Shown in pieces: positions 1 through 8,452 of a DNA stretch of 64,000 nucleotides. The translations under genes and the position numbers were made by a program. The stretch is from Gammaproteobacteria bacterium HGW-Gammaproteobacteria-11 (lineage in GTDB: Bacteria > Pseudomonadota > Gammaproteobacteria > Pseudomonadales > Pseudomonadaceae). The notes beneath the pieces were generated by a model. That model worked only from the letters and a program-made list of their open reading frames with translations. It did no database searches and was not told the origin of the DNA. The stretch is taken from assembly GCA_002840055.1 (NCBI GenBank), contig PGZJ01000003.1, positions 248,001 to 312,000 of the forward strand, in the 5' to 3' direction. Positions within the stretch are counted from its first letter, which is position 1, and each line of letters starts with the position of its first letter.

Positions 1-1098
1 ATTAAATTTGCTTACTGGGTACCTAACGTCAGCGGCGGCCTAGTCGTCAGCAAAATCGAACAGCGCACTAGCTGGGACATCGACTATAACCGCAAGCTGG
101 CGCAGATCGCCGAAAAGGCGGGCTTCGAGTACGCCCTCTCGCAGATCCGTTTTACCGCCGGCTATGGCGCCGAGAACCAGCATGAATCGGTCACCATCAG
201 TCATGCGCTGCTGGCCGCTACCGAGAAGCTCAAGGTTATCGCCGCCATTCTGCCCGGCCCATGGAGCCCGGTGCTCGCGGCCAAACAACTGGCCACCATC
301 GACCAGTTCACCAACGGCCGTGTCGCGGTGAACATCGTTTCGGGCTGGTTCAAGGGCGAGTTCCGCGCCATCGGCGAGCCTTGGTACGACCATGACGAGC
401 GCTATCGCCGCTCCGAGGAATTCATTCGCGCCCTCAAAGGCATCTGGACCCAGGACAACTTCAGTTTCCACGGCGATTTCTACCGCTTCCATGATTACAG
501 CCTCAAGCCCAAGCCCCTGCAACAACCGCATCCGGAAATTTTCCAGGGTGGCAGCTCGCGCGCCGCACGGGACATGGCCTCGCGCGTATCCGACTGGTAC
601 TTCACCAACGGCAACACAGTGGAAGGCATCAAGGCCCAGGTCGACGATATTCGCGCCAAGGCGGCCCTCAATGGCCATTCGGTGAAGATCGGCGTGAACG
701 CCTTCATCATCGCCCGTGAAACCGAGGCCGAAGCCCGTGCCGTGCTGGCGGAAATCATTGACAAGGCTGACCCCGAAGCCGTCAACGGTTTCGGCAGTGA
801 AGTGAAAAATGCCGGTGCGGCCAGCCCTGAAGGCGAAGGCAACTGGGCCAAATCCACCTTTGAAGATCTGGTGCAGTACAACGATGGCTTCAAAACCAAC
901 CTGATTGGCACCCCCGAGCAGATTGCCGAGCGCATTGTGGCACTCAAGGCCATTGGCGTTGATCTGGTACTGGGCGGGTTCCTGCACTTCCAGGAAGAAG
1001 TCGAGTACTTCGGCCGCAAGGTACTGCCCCTGGTGCGAGAACTGGAGCAGCGCAACAGCCACAGAACGGCCAAAGCCGACGCCGCAGCCGTGGTCTAA
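1..1098 (+). CDS. sfnG: FMNH2-dependent dimethylsulfone monooxygenase SfnG (5' end outside window)
   Basis: The frame is open from base 1 to the TAA at 1096-1098, giving 365 residues; only the first few N-terminal residues seem to be missing. The protein starts in the family's opening block (KFAYWVPNVSGGLVV) and keeps the two-component flavin monooxygenase landmarks: QIRFTAGYG, AAILPGPW, NIVSGWFKGEF, HDERYRRSEEF and FQGGSSRAAR. SfnG is a cytoplasmic luciferase-fold enzyme that uses reduced FMN and O2 to turn dimethylsulfone into methanesulfinate, feeding sulfur to alkanesulfonate monooxygenases. The reductase could be SfnE at 9.7 kb. It is followed after 13 bases by an AMP-binding-like gene and an importer, and sfnECR lies a few kb downstream, which fits sulfur-limited growth. 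The assignment rests on near-full-length similarity to Pseudomonas SfnG as I know it. Whether a dedicated promoter lies upstream cannot be seen. Confidence 0.93.
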   Translation: MKFAYWVPNVSGGLVVSKIEQRTSWDIDYNRKLAQIAEKAGFEYALSQIRFTAGYGAENQHESVTISHALLAATEKLKVIAAILPGPWSPVLAAKQLATIDQFTNGRVAVNIVSGWFKGEFRAIGEPWYDHDERYRRSEEFIRALKGIWTQDNFSFHGDFYRFHDYSLKPKPLQQPHPEIFQGGSSRAARDMASRVSDWYFTNGNTVEGIKAQVDDIRAKAALNGHSVKIGVNAFIIARETEAEARAVLAEIIDKADPEAVNGFGSEVKNAGAASPEGEGNWAKSTFEDLVQYNDGFKTNLIGTPEQIAERIVALKAIGVDLVLGGFLHFQEEVEYFGRKVLPLVRELEQRNSHRTAKADAAAVV

Positions 1099-1111
1099 GC
1101 CGGGAGCCCCT

Positions 1112-2275
1112 ATGCCGAACCTCAATCCTCAACCTGAAGCCAACCCAGGCAGCCTACCGGACTGGTTGCACCTGCAGGCCCTGCGCCAACCAGCCAGCAT
1201 CGCCCTGCGCCACAAGCGCCTGGGGATCTGGCAGGTACGCACCTGGCGGCAGGTGGCCGATGAGGTTCGCAGCCTGGCCAAAACCCTGCACCAGCGTGGC
1301 TTTGGCCAGGGCAACAGTCTGCTGATCATCAGCCGGCCACGCCCCGAGTCCCTGCTCGCCGCCCTGGCGGCGCAATGGCTGGGAGGCGTGGCCGTGCTCC
1401 TTGATCCGCTGGAGGATGCCGAACCGCAGGTCAGCTTACTGGCTGACCTACAGGCCGAATTCGTGTTTGCCGAAGGCCTGCAGGAAATTCAGCGCCTGCA
1501 GGCTGCGGCGCTGCAACCCAGGCTATTGATCTATGCCGATGGCCGGGGCCTGCTGAGCAGCCCGGCACTTCCTGAGGCCCACGCCTATGCCGCGTTGATC
1601 AAGCCAGCGGTCGATCTGCTGCTGCGCCCCCAGGCGCGCCCAGAGCGCACGGCGTTTGCCTTTTATCGACTCGGCGCAGAACAGGGTCTGGAGCAGCAAC
1701 GCATCAGCCATGCCGAACTGCTGCAAGCAGGCCGGCACTTGGTGAAAACCGAACACCTTGGCCGCCAGGAAGAAGCCCTGGCGGCCAGAGCCTTTGCCAC
1801 TGGCGGGCAAGCCCGTTACTTGCTCGCCCCCTGGCTGATCGCGGGCTTTCGCCTGAACTTCCCGGAAAACCTGGCCACCCGCGACCAGGATCGTCGCGAA
1901 CTGGGCCCCACCCTGGTGGCCGGTACGCGGGAAACCTTCAGCCGCCTGCATATGCAGATTCTGCAGCGCCTACCTGAGCCGGGCAGCCGCTCGCGGCGCT
2001 TGATCGACTGGGCGCTGGCCAAGCGCCCCACGGTCTGGCAGCGCAGCCTGGGCTACTGGCTGGTACGCCGCCCACTGCGCGATGCCCTGGGGTTTTCCCG
2101 CACCCGGGCGCCCCTGCTGGTGGGCGAGGAACTGGCTGCAGACACCCAGGCCTTCTTCGATGTACTGGGCATCGAAGTGCGCACCTGGCCGGACCCAGCC
2201 CAATGGCGCCAGCCCGTGGTCCCGGCGGCCCGTCAGGTCGACGGCTGGATAGATGGCGGCTCACAGCTGGCCTGA
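1112..2275 (+). CDS. Truncated AMP-binding (acyl-CoA synthetase-like) protein
   Basis: 387 residues from the ATG 13 bases after sfnG; an open frame extends upstream to 905 but would overlap sfnG by nearly 200 bases. The N-terminal part matches the first domain of AMP-binding enzymes (W-x-x-R-T-W-x-x-V-A-D-E-V, then LLIISRPRPESLLAALAAQWLGG). In full-length relatives of about 650 residues, often encoded beside Liv-type importers, a Ser/Thr/Gly P-loop (TSGTTG-like) follows; here the corresponding stretch reads FAFYRLGAEQG and the loop is absent. The protein also ends before the usual YGxTE motif and the whole C-terminal lid domain. It is therefore probably unable to adenylate a substrate and is either a decaying gene or a reused fragment. 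The frame itself is intact and codon use looks coding, so I keep it as a CDS. Confidence 0.75.
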   Translation: MPNLNPQPEANPGSLPDWLHLQALRQPASIALRHKRLGIWQVRTWRQVADEVRSLAKTLHQRGFGQGNSLLIISRPRPESLLAALAAQWLGGVAVLLDPLEDAEPQVSLLADLQAEFVFAEGLQEIQRLQAAALQPRLLIYADGRGLLSSPALPEAHAYAALIKPAVDLLLRPQARPERTAFAFYRLGAEQGLEQQRISHAELLQAGRHLVKTEHLGRQEEALAARAFATGGQARYLLAPWLIAGFRLNFPENLATRDQDRRELGPTLVAGTRETFSRLHMQILQRLPEPGSRSRRLIDWALAKRPTVWQRSLGYWLVRRPLRDALGFSRTRAPLLVGEELAADTQAFFDVLGIEVRTWPDPAQWRQPVVPAARQVDGWIDGGSQLA

Positions 2276-2288
2276 ATGGAGATCGTTA

Positions 2289-3080
2289 ATGAGCCATAGT
2301 GCGACACACCCCGACACGCCCCTGCTGCAACTGGAAAATATTTCGCTGTCGTTCAAGGGGGTCAAAGCTGTCAGCGACATCAGCTTCGCGGTCGCCACGG
2401 GAGAAATCTGTGCCCTGATCGGGCCCAATGGCGCGGGTAAAAGCTCGTTGCTCAATGTCATCAACGGCGTCTACCAGGCGCAGCAGGGGCGCATCCATTT
2501 TGCCGGCAGCGTGCGCCGGCACATGGCCCCGCATGATGCCGCGGTGCGCGGCATCGCCCGCACCTTCCAGAACCTGGCGCTATTCAAGGGCATGAGCGTA
2601 CTCGACAACGTACTCAGCGGACGCAACCTGAAGCGGCGCAGCAGCTGGCTTGAACAGGCCCTGGGCATAGGCCGCGCCAGTGCCGAGGACGACCGGCAGC
2701 GCGAAGCGGCGGAGCGCATCATCGACTTCCTGCAGATACAGCCCTGGCGCGACGCCACGGTCGGCAAGCTGCCCTACGGCCTGCAAAAGCGCGTGGAACT
2801 GGCCCGTGCCCTGGCCGCCGAACCCAGGCTGCTGTTGCTGGACGAGCCGTTGGCCGGCATGAACACCGAAGAAAAGCAGGAGATGAGCCGCTTCATCCTG
2901 GAGATCAACCGTGAACTGGGCACTACCGTGGTTCTGATCGAGCACGACATCGGCGTGGTCATGGGCATTTCCGACCATGTGGTGGTACTCGACTACGGCC
3001 GCAAGATCGGTGATGGCTCACCCGATGCGGTGCGCCGCAACCCCGAGGTGATTGCCGCCTACCTCGGCACCCGTCACTAA
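2289..3080 (+). CDS. ABC transporter ATP-binding protein, LivG type
   Basis: 263 residues from the ATG at 2289, chosen because GGAG stands just upstream; the frame also opens earlier at 2253, inside the preceding gene. Walker A is GPNGAGKSS (residues 45-53), the Q-loop region reads ARTFQNLALF, the signature region LPYGLQKRVELARAL, and Walker B LLLLDEPLAG. The short conserved C-terminal tail ending in IAAYLG is typical of LivG. It would energize the permeases encoded at 3147 and 4040 together with the LivF-like subunit at 6547. The substrate is unknown; the position between sfnG and sfnECR argues for a sulfur compound rather than branched-chain amino acids, but that is inference. Confidence 0.9.
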   Translation: MSHSATHPDTPLLQLENISLSFKGVKAVSDISFAVATGEICALIGPNGAGKSSLLNVINGVYQAQQGRIHFAGSVRRHMAPHDAAVRGIARTFQNLALFKGMSVLDNVLSGRNLKRRSSWLEQALGIGRASAEDDRQREAAERIIDFLQIQPWRDATVGKLPYGLQKRVELARALAAEPRLLLLDEPLAGMNTEEKQEMSRFILEINRELGTTVVLIEHDIGVVMGISDHVVVLDYGRKIGDGSPDAVRRNPEVIAAYLGTRH

Positions 3081-3146
3081 CCCCGCTATGTCCCACGCCA
3101 CCTTAGGGCTGGCACGGATTGGCTTTGCCGCAAGACAGGATCGAAC

Positions 3147-4028
3147 ATGGAATTTTTCTTTGAAGTGCTGATTGGCGGGCTACTAGCCGGGGTCATGTAT
3201 GCCTTGGTGGCCATTGGCTTTGTGCTGATCTACAAGGCATCCGGGGTATTCAACTTCGCCCAGGGCGCCATGTTGCTGTTCTCCGCCCTGACCTTTGTCA
3301 GCCTGCTGGCCCGAGGTGTGCCGTTCTGGCTGGCCTTAGTCATCTGCCTGGTGGTCATGGTGCTGATTGCCGTGGCCGTCGAGCGCACCATCCTGCGCCC
3401 TTTGGTCAACCGCCCGCCCATCACCCTGTTTATGGCCACCCTGGGCCTGGCCTATGTACTGGAAGGCTCGGCCCAGGCGCTGTGGGGCGCTCAGGTGCAT
3501 GGCCTGGATCTGGGTATCAGTGATGTACCGCTGGAACTGGGCGGCATGCTGCTGTCGCAGTTCGACATTTTTGCCGCCCTGAGCGCCGCCACCCTGGTCT
3601 TGCTGCTCTCGCTGCTGTTCAACAAAACCCGTGTGGGGCTGGCCCTGCGCGCCGTGGCGGACGACCCGCTGGCAGCCCTGGCCGTAGGCATTCGCCTGCA
3701 ACGGGTATGGATTCTGGTGTGGTCGGTTGCCGGCTTCGTCGGCCTGGTGGCCGGCCTGCTCTGGGGGGCGCGCCAGGGCGTGCAGTTCTCCCTCTCGCTG
3801 GTGGTGCTCAAGGCCCTGCCGGTGCTGATCATCGGCGGCTTTACCTCGATTACCGGGGCAATTGTCGGCGGCCTGATCATCGGCGCCAGCGAGAAACTGG
3901 CCGAGATTTATCTGGGCCCGATTATCGGCGGCGGTATCGAGAACTGGTTCCCCTACATATTGGCTCTGCTGTTCTTGCTGGTACGCCCAGCCGGGCTGTT
4001 TGGCGAACGCGCCATCGAACGGGTGTAA
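3147..4028 (+). CDS. ABC transporter permease, LivH type
   Basis: 293 residues, strongly hydrophobic with about eight membrane segments. It has the LivH signature regions: GLLAGVMYALVAIGFVLIYKASGVFNFAQGAM at the N-terminus (LivH proteins share the F-N-F-A-Q-G element) and ALRAVADDPLAALAVGI in the cytoplasmic loop that contacts the ATPase. It forms half of the inner-membrane channel, with the LivM-type partner encoded 11 bases downstream. A 66-base gap separates it from the LivG-type gene. Family membership is clear; the transported compound is not shown by the sequence. Confidence 0.9.
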   Translation: MEFFFEVLIGGLLAGVMYALVAIGFVLIYKASGVFNFAQGAMLLFSALTFVSLLARGVPFWLALVICLVVMVLIAVAVERTILRPLVNRPPITLFMATLGLAYVLEGSAQALWGAQVHGLDLGISDVPLELGGMLLSQFDIFAALSAATLVLLLSLLFNKTRVGLALRAVADDPLAALAVGIRLQRVWILVWSVAGFVGLVAGLLWGARQGVQFSLSLVVLKALPVLIIGGFTSITGAIVGGLIIGASEKLAEIYLGPIIGGGIENWFPYILALLFLLVRPAGLFGERAIERV

Positions 4029-4039
4029 GGAGAGACACG

Positions 4040-5107
4040 ATGTTTTTTCAGGAATCTGGTCAGTTCAATACCCGTTATGCCGAGGGTCGCCGGCTGTTTC
4101 GCCTGCACCAGGATCGCCTGGGCTTTGCCGCCCTGCTGCTGTTTGCCTTTGTCGCCGTGCCGTGGCTGGGCAACGACTACTGGTTCAGCGCCATTCTGAT
4201 CCCCTTTCTGGTGTTGTCCCTGGCCGGCTTGGGGCTGAACCTGTTGACCGGCTATGCCGGCCAGCTGTCCCTGGGCTCGGCGGCATTTATGGCGGTGGGC
4301 GCCTTTGCCACCTACAACTTCGACCTGCGCATACCCGGCTTGCCGCTGCTCCTGAGCATGGCCATGGGTGGCCTCACCGCAGCCCTGGTCGCCGTATTCT
4401 TTGGCCTGCCCAGCCTGCGCATCAAGGGCTTCTATCTGCTGGTATCAACTCTGGCCGCGCAGTTCTTCGTGACCTGGGCCCTGACCAAGTTCAGCTGGTT
4501 CTCCAACCACAGTGCCTCGGGGGTGATCAGCGCGCCACGCCTGGAGATTTTCGGGGTGGACTTCACCTCGCCGGTCGGTCGTTATCTGCTCACCCTGAGC
4601 GTGGTGGTGGCACTGTTCTGGCTGGGCAAAAACCTGGTGCGCAGCGAACTGGGACGCAACTGGATGGCGGTGCGGGATATGGATACCGCCGCCGCCGTGA
4701 TCGGCATTCCCCTGCTCAAGACCAAGCTGCTGGCATTCGCCCTCAGTGGCTTCTTCCTCGGCGTGGCAGGCGCACTCTGGGCCTTCACCTACCTGGGCAC
4801 GGTGGAGCCACACGGTTTCGACCTGAATCGCTCATTCCAGATTCTCTTCATCATCATCATCGGCGGTTTGGGCAGCATCCTCGGCAACTTCCTTGGCGCC
4901 GCCTTTATCGTGCTGTTCCCGGTTCTGTTGTCCAACCTGGCCGGTCTGCTGCCCCCTGGCCTGATCGACGCCGGGCAGATCGAGAACCTGCAGAAGATCG
5001 TCTTCGGCAGCCTGATCATCCTGTTCCTGGTTAAAGAACCAGAAGGCCTCGCCCGCCTCTGGCAGAAATTTCGCGAGCGCGCACGGCTCTGGCCGCTGCG
5101 CTACTGA
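4040..5107 (+). CDS. ABC transporter permease, LivM type
   Basis: 355 residues from the ATG at 4040, preceded by GGAGAG; an open frame reaching back to 3707 would lie inside livH and is rejected. The protein has a hydrophilic head of ~25 residues, then about ten membrane segments with the LivM core GLNLLTGYAGQLSLGSAAFMAVGAFATYN and the coupling loop NWMAVRDMDTAAAVIGI. It pairs with the LivH-type permease to make the heterodimeric channel. The C-terminal hydrophilic tail (EGLARLWQKFRERARLWPLRY) is slightly longer than the channel core needs. It stands 59 bases before the binding-protein gene. Confidence 0.9.
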   Translation: MFFQESGQFNTRYAEGRRLFRLHQDRLGFAALLLFAFVAVPWLGNDYWFSAILIPFLVLSLAGLGLNLLTGYAGQLSLGSAAFMAVGAFATYNFDLRIPGLPLLLSMAMGGLTAALVAVFFGLPSLRIKGFYLLVSTLAAQFFVTWALTKFSWFSNHSASGVISAPRLEIFGVDFTSPVGRYLLTLSVVVALFWLGKNLVRSELGRNWMAVRDMDTAAAVIGIPLLKTKLLAFALSGFFLGVAGALWAFTYLGTVEPHGFDLNRSFQILFIIIIGGLGSILGNFLGAAFIVLFPVLLSNLAGLLPPGLIDAGQIENLQKIVFGSLIILFLVKEPEGLARLWQKFRERARLWPLRY

Positions 5108-5166
5108 GCGAACCGCGCAAGCCCACTCCCGTAAACCCGATAACCCATTCGATAAGGATACAAGCA

Positions 5167-6492
5167 ATGTTGAATCGATCTCTGCTCACCAGCCTGGCCC
5201 TGGCAGTAGGCCTGGGCGCCGCCAGCAGCAGCCTGCAGGCGGCCACGGAACAGTACTTCCCGCTGCAAAGCTACCGTGTAGGCCCCTATGCAGCCGGCGG
5301 CACAGGCTTTTTTGGTGGTTTTATCGACTACCTCAAGTACGTCAACGCCAACGGCGGAGTCAATGGCGTCAAACTGACCTGGAGCGAATGCGAAACCGAA
5401 TACGTGGTTGAAAAAGGCGTGGAATGCTACGAGCGCTTGAAGAATGGGCTCAACGGTGCCCCTGCCGCTGCCACCAACCCGCTGTCGGTCGGTATCGCCT
5501 ATGCCACGCTGGAACGTTCCACCGCCGACAAGCTGCCGCTGATCACTATCAACCACGGCCGCACCGACTCCACCGACGGCAGCGTCTTCCCCTATGCCTT
5601 CCCGCTGCAGCTCAACCCCTACTCGGAAGTCTCGGCCATCATCAACTACATCGGCCAGCAGGCCGGCGGCCTGGATCAGCTCAATGGACAGAAGATCGTC
5701 ACCCTCTACCACGGTTCGCCCTATGGCAAGGAAACCAACGAGGTGTTGCAGATCCTTGCGGACAGGTACGGCTTCAAGCTGAGCCTGCTGGAGGTGCCAC
5801 ATCCGGGCAACGAGCAGCAGTCGCAGTGGCTGAATATCCGGCGCGAGCAGCCGGACTGGGTGATCCTGCGCGGCTGGGGGGTGATGAACCCGGTGGCCCT
5901 GAAAACCGCGCAGCGGGTCGGTTTCCCGGCCGAGCGCATCATCGGCAATATCTGGAGCAACTCCGAGGAAGACGCAGCGCCGGCCGGCACCGCCGCCAAG
6001 GGCTTTATTTCCATCACCACGCACCCTTCCGGCACCGACTTCCCTGTGTTGCAGGGCATCGAGCAGCAGGTGGTGGCCAATGGCAATGGCGACCTGGCCG
6101 ACCCCAAGCGCTTTGGCACTGTGTACTACAACCTGGGCGTGGTCAACGGCATCCTCAATGTCGAGGCCCTGCGCATCGCCCAGGCCAGGTTCGGCCAGCA
6201 GGCGCTGAGCGGTGAACAGGTTCGCTGGGGCTTCGAGAATCTCAAGCTGGACGAAGCCCGCTTGACCGAGCTGGGTGCCCTGGGCCTGGTGCAACCGCTT
6301 GAGCTGTCCTGCTCGGACCATGAAGGCGGTGGCGCGGTGCGCTTCCAGCAATGGGACGGGGAAAAATGGAACCTGATCAGCGACTGGGTGCAAGCTGATC
6401 GCGCGCTGCTGCGTCCGATCATCGAAGCCTCGGCGCGCCAGTATGCCGCGGAAAAGGGCATCACCCCGCGTGACTGCAGCCAGGAAAGCTAA
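5167..6492 (+). CDS. Periplasmic binding protein of the Liv-type importer
   Basis: 441 residues with a cleavable signal peptide: positive start MLNR, hydrophobic core, and an A-x-A-like cleavage site near residue 24 (LQAAT). The mature part has the type-I periplasmic binding fold of the Leu/Ile/Val and amide family: GGFIDYLKYVNANGGVNGVKL near the N-terminus, a first lobe around NPLSVGIAYATLERS, and a hinge region after INHGRT. Three cysteines occur (ECETEYVVEKGVEC and LSCSDHEG). It delivers substrate to the LivHM-type permeases. It is larger than typical LivK (about 370) and resembles the variants encoded beside AMP-binding genes. A strong hairpin follows the stop codon. The ligand is unknown. 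Confidence 0.88.
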   Translation: MLNRSLLTSLALAVGLGAASSSLQAATEQYFPLQSYRVGPYAAGGTGFFGGFIDYLKYVNANGGVNGVKLTWSECETEYVVEKGVECYERLKNGLNGAPAAATNPLSVGIAYATLERSTADKLPLITINHGRTDSTDGSVFPYAFPLQLNPYSEVSAIINYIGQQAGGLDQLNGQKIVTLYHGSPYGKETNEVLQILADRYGFKLSLLEVPHPGNEQQSQWLNIRREQPDWVILRGWGVMNPVALKTAQRVGFPAERIIGNIWSNSEEDAAPAGTAAKGFISITTHPSGTDFPVLQGIEQQVVANGNGDLADPKRFGTVYYNLGVVNGILNVEALRIAQARFGQQALSGEQVRWGFENLKLDEARLTELGALGLVQPLELSCSDHEGGGAVRFQQWDGEKWNLISDWVQADRALLRPIIEASARQYAAEKGITPRDCSQES

Positions 6493-6501
6493 TCCCTCTG
6501 C

Positions 6502-6523
6502 GCCGGGGTGCCCGCACCCCGGC
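6502..6523 (+). other. Intercistronic mRNA hairpin after binding-protein gene
   Basis: A perfect 10-bp stem (GCCGGGGTGC / GCACCCCGGC) with a 2-base gap starts 10 bases after the binding-protein stop codon and lies 23 bases before the next ATG. No T-run follows, so it is probably not a full terminator. Such hairpins commonly protect the 3' end of binding-protein mRNA so that this subunit is made in excess. Confidence 0.6.
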
Positions 6524-6546
6524 CGCCCCCATGACCGGAGCACGAC

Positions 6547-7317
6547 ATGAGCCACGACCCGATCCTGCAGATCGACACAATCGAAGTCCTCTACGAACAG
6601 GCGATTCTCGCCGTAAAAGGTGTTTCCCTGCACGTTCAGCCCGGCCAGATTGTGGTGCTGCTGGGCGCCAATGGCGCAGGCAAGAGCACCACCCTCAAGG
6701 CGGCCTCCAACCTAGTGCGCGCCGAACGCGGCGAAGTGGTCAAGGGCCGTATCCTCTACCAGGGCCAGGAGATCACCCGCAGCGCGCCCCATGATCTGGT
6801 GGCCAATGGGCTGGTGCAGGTACTGGAGGGCAGGCACTGCTTCGCCCAGTTGACCGTCGAGGAAAACCTGCTGACGGGAGCCTTCGCCCGTAAGGCCTCA
6901 CGGCGCCAACTGCAAGCCGATCTGGAGGAGATCTATAAGTTGTTCCCGCGCCTGCAGGTACGCCGCAAGAGTCTGGCCGGCTATACCTCAGGTGGCGAAC
7001 AGCAAATGCTGGCCATCGGCCGGGCGCTGATGAGCAAACCCAAACTGGTGCTGCTCGATGAACCCTCCATGGGCCTTGCGCCGCAGGTGGTCGAGGAAAT
7101 CTTCGAGATCATTCACCGCCTCAATCAGCAGTCTGGGGTGAGTTTTCTGATCGCAGAACAGAATATCAACGTCGCCCTGCGCCATGCCCACTGCGCCTAT
7201 GTCGTGGAAAACGGCCGGATTGCCAGCGAGGGAACCGCTCAGCAGATGGCTGAGCGCGGCAATCTGCAGGACTTCTACCTGGGTCGCGCGGCTGCCAAGC
7301 GCACTGTGGCCGCCTGA
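6547..7317 (+). CDS. ABC transporter ATP-binding protein, LivF type
   Basis: 256 residues. Walker A is LGANGAGKSTT, the signature YTSGGEQQMLAIGRAL, and Walker B KLVLLDEPSMGLAP, followed by the LivF-typical IHRLNQQSGVSFLIAEQN and a C-terminal FYLG. It is the second ATPase of the Liv-type importer and the last gene of the plus-strand run that begins with sfnG. It converges on sfnR, with only 23 bases between the stops. Confidence 0.9.
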   Translation: MSHDPILQIDTIEVLYEQAILAVKGVSLHVQPGQIVVLLGANGAGKSTTLKAASNLVRAERGEVVKGRILYQGQEITRSAPHDLVANGLVQVLEGRHCFAQLTVEENLLTGAFARKASRRQLQADLEEIYKLFPRLQVRRKSLAGYTSGGEQQMLAIGRALMSKPKLVLLDEPSMGLAPQVVEEIFEIIHRLNQQSGVSFLIAEQNINVALRHAHCAYVVENGRIASEGTAQQMAERGNLQDFYLGRAAAKRTVAA

Positions 7318-7340
7318 GTTCAGGCAGCCACGGTACCCGG

Positions 7341-8444
7341 CTAAATCGACAGGTTAACCACCCGATTGCCCTGCAGACTCTGTGCCGGGCGGCGCTTGTT
7401 CACCACCAGCTCACCGGCCTTGATCAGCTTGGCGCGGGTCACATTACGGCTCAGGCCCAGCAAATTCGCGGTCTGCACCTGGTTGTAATGGCAGAAGCGA
7501 TACGCGCTGCGCAGCAGGGCTTCCTCGACCTTCTCATGCAATGCTCCACCCTGCTCCTCGAACAGCCGTTCGAAGGCGCGCTGCAGCAGTGCATCGGCAC
7601 TTTCGCCGGGCCCGCCCGGGGTATTTTCCTGGCGCTCGATACGCAGGTTGGAGAGGTGCAGATCCTGCGCCCGAATCAGCTGGTCGCGGCAGATCAGCAG
7701 GGTGTGGTGAATCACGTTCTCCAGTTCGCGAATATTGCCCGGCCAGGAGTAGCCGATCAGTTTCTGCTGGGCGCCTTCATCGAAGCTGATCTCGCCATAA
7801 CCCAGGCGTCGGCTGTACTCGCCAATAAAGTGCCGGGTCAGCGGCAGAATGTCCCCCGGCCGTTCGCGCAAGGGGTGCAGCTCCAGGCTGACGACATTCA
7901 GGCGGTAATACAGATCCTCCCGAAAGTGTCCGGCATTGATGGCCTTCTCCAACTGCACATTGGTCGCCGCCAGCACCCGCACATTGATCGGTATGCTTTT
8001 GCGCGAGCCAAGACGCACCACCTCGCGCTCCTGAAGCACACGCAGCAGCTTGACCTGAATCGGCATCGGCAGGTCGCCAATCTCGTCGAGGAACAGGGTG
8101 CCGCCATTGGCTTCCTCGAACCAGCCGGCCTTGGCGCTCAGGGCACCGGTAAAGGCGCCCTTCTCATGGCCGAACAGCTCGGCCTCCACCAGGTTTTCCG
8201 AGAACGCGCCGCAGTTGACCGCCACGAAAGGTTTGTTACGCCGCGCGCTGAGGTTATGCAGATGGCGCGCCACCAGCTCCTTGCCCGTACCCGTTTCGCC
8301 GATAATCAGCACACTGGCATCGCTCGGCGCCACCTGCTGCAGGTGAGCCAGCAAAGCCTGGGACTTGGGGTCTTCGAAGACCTGGGCAGTGGCTCTGATG
8401 GAGGTCGCCAGCGCAGGTGACGGGGGCAAGGTGAGTAATTCCAT
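7341..8444 (-). CDS. sfnR: Sigma-54-dependent activator SfnR
   Basis: 367 residues, with no N-terminal sensory domain beyond ~25 residues. The AAA+ domain has Walker A GETGTGKE, the sigma-54 contact loop GAFTGA (in [16 protein letters not shown]), Walker [14 protein letters not shown] and the sensor-II region [13 protein letters not shown] Fis-type helix-turn-helix is near the C-terminus ([20 protein letters not shown]). It lies 8 bases after the sfnC stop, and the order sfnE-sfnC-sfnR equals the known P. putida sfnECR operon, where SfnR activates sfnFG with sigma-54. Lacking a sensor domain, it is probably controlled by its abundance, itself set by sulfur status. Two close paralogues lie at 30.2 and 49.5 kb. 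Confidence 0.92.
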   Translation of the reverse strand: MELLTLPPSPALATSIRATAQVFEDPKSQALLAHLQQVAPSDASVLIIGETGTGKELVARHLHNLSARRNKPFVAVNCGAFSENLVEAELFGHEKGAFTGALSAKAGWFEEANGGTLFLDEIGDLPMPIQVKLLRVLQEREVVRLGSRKSIPINVRVLAATNVQLEKAINAGHFREDLYYRLNVVSLELHPLRERPGDILPLTRHFIGEYSRRLGYGEISFDEGAQQKLIGYSWPGNIRELENVIHHTLLICRDQLIRAQDLHLSNLRIERQENTPGGPGESADALLQRAFERLFEEQGGALHEKVEEALLRSAYRFCHYNQVQTANLLGLSRNVTRAKLIKAGELVVNKRRPAQSLQGNRVVNLSI

Positions 8445-8452
8445 GATCGTGC

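Noticed and set aside
40-1125. 361-codon minus-strand frame opposite sfnG
   Set aside because: High-GC shadow of sfnG; no domain, while the plus strand is a full family match.
5101-6633. 510-codon minus-strand frame opposite the Liv-type binding protein
   Set aside because: Shadow frame without membrane or domain pattern; the plus strand carries a signal peptide and a known fold.
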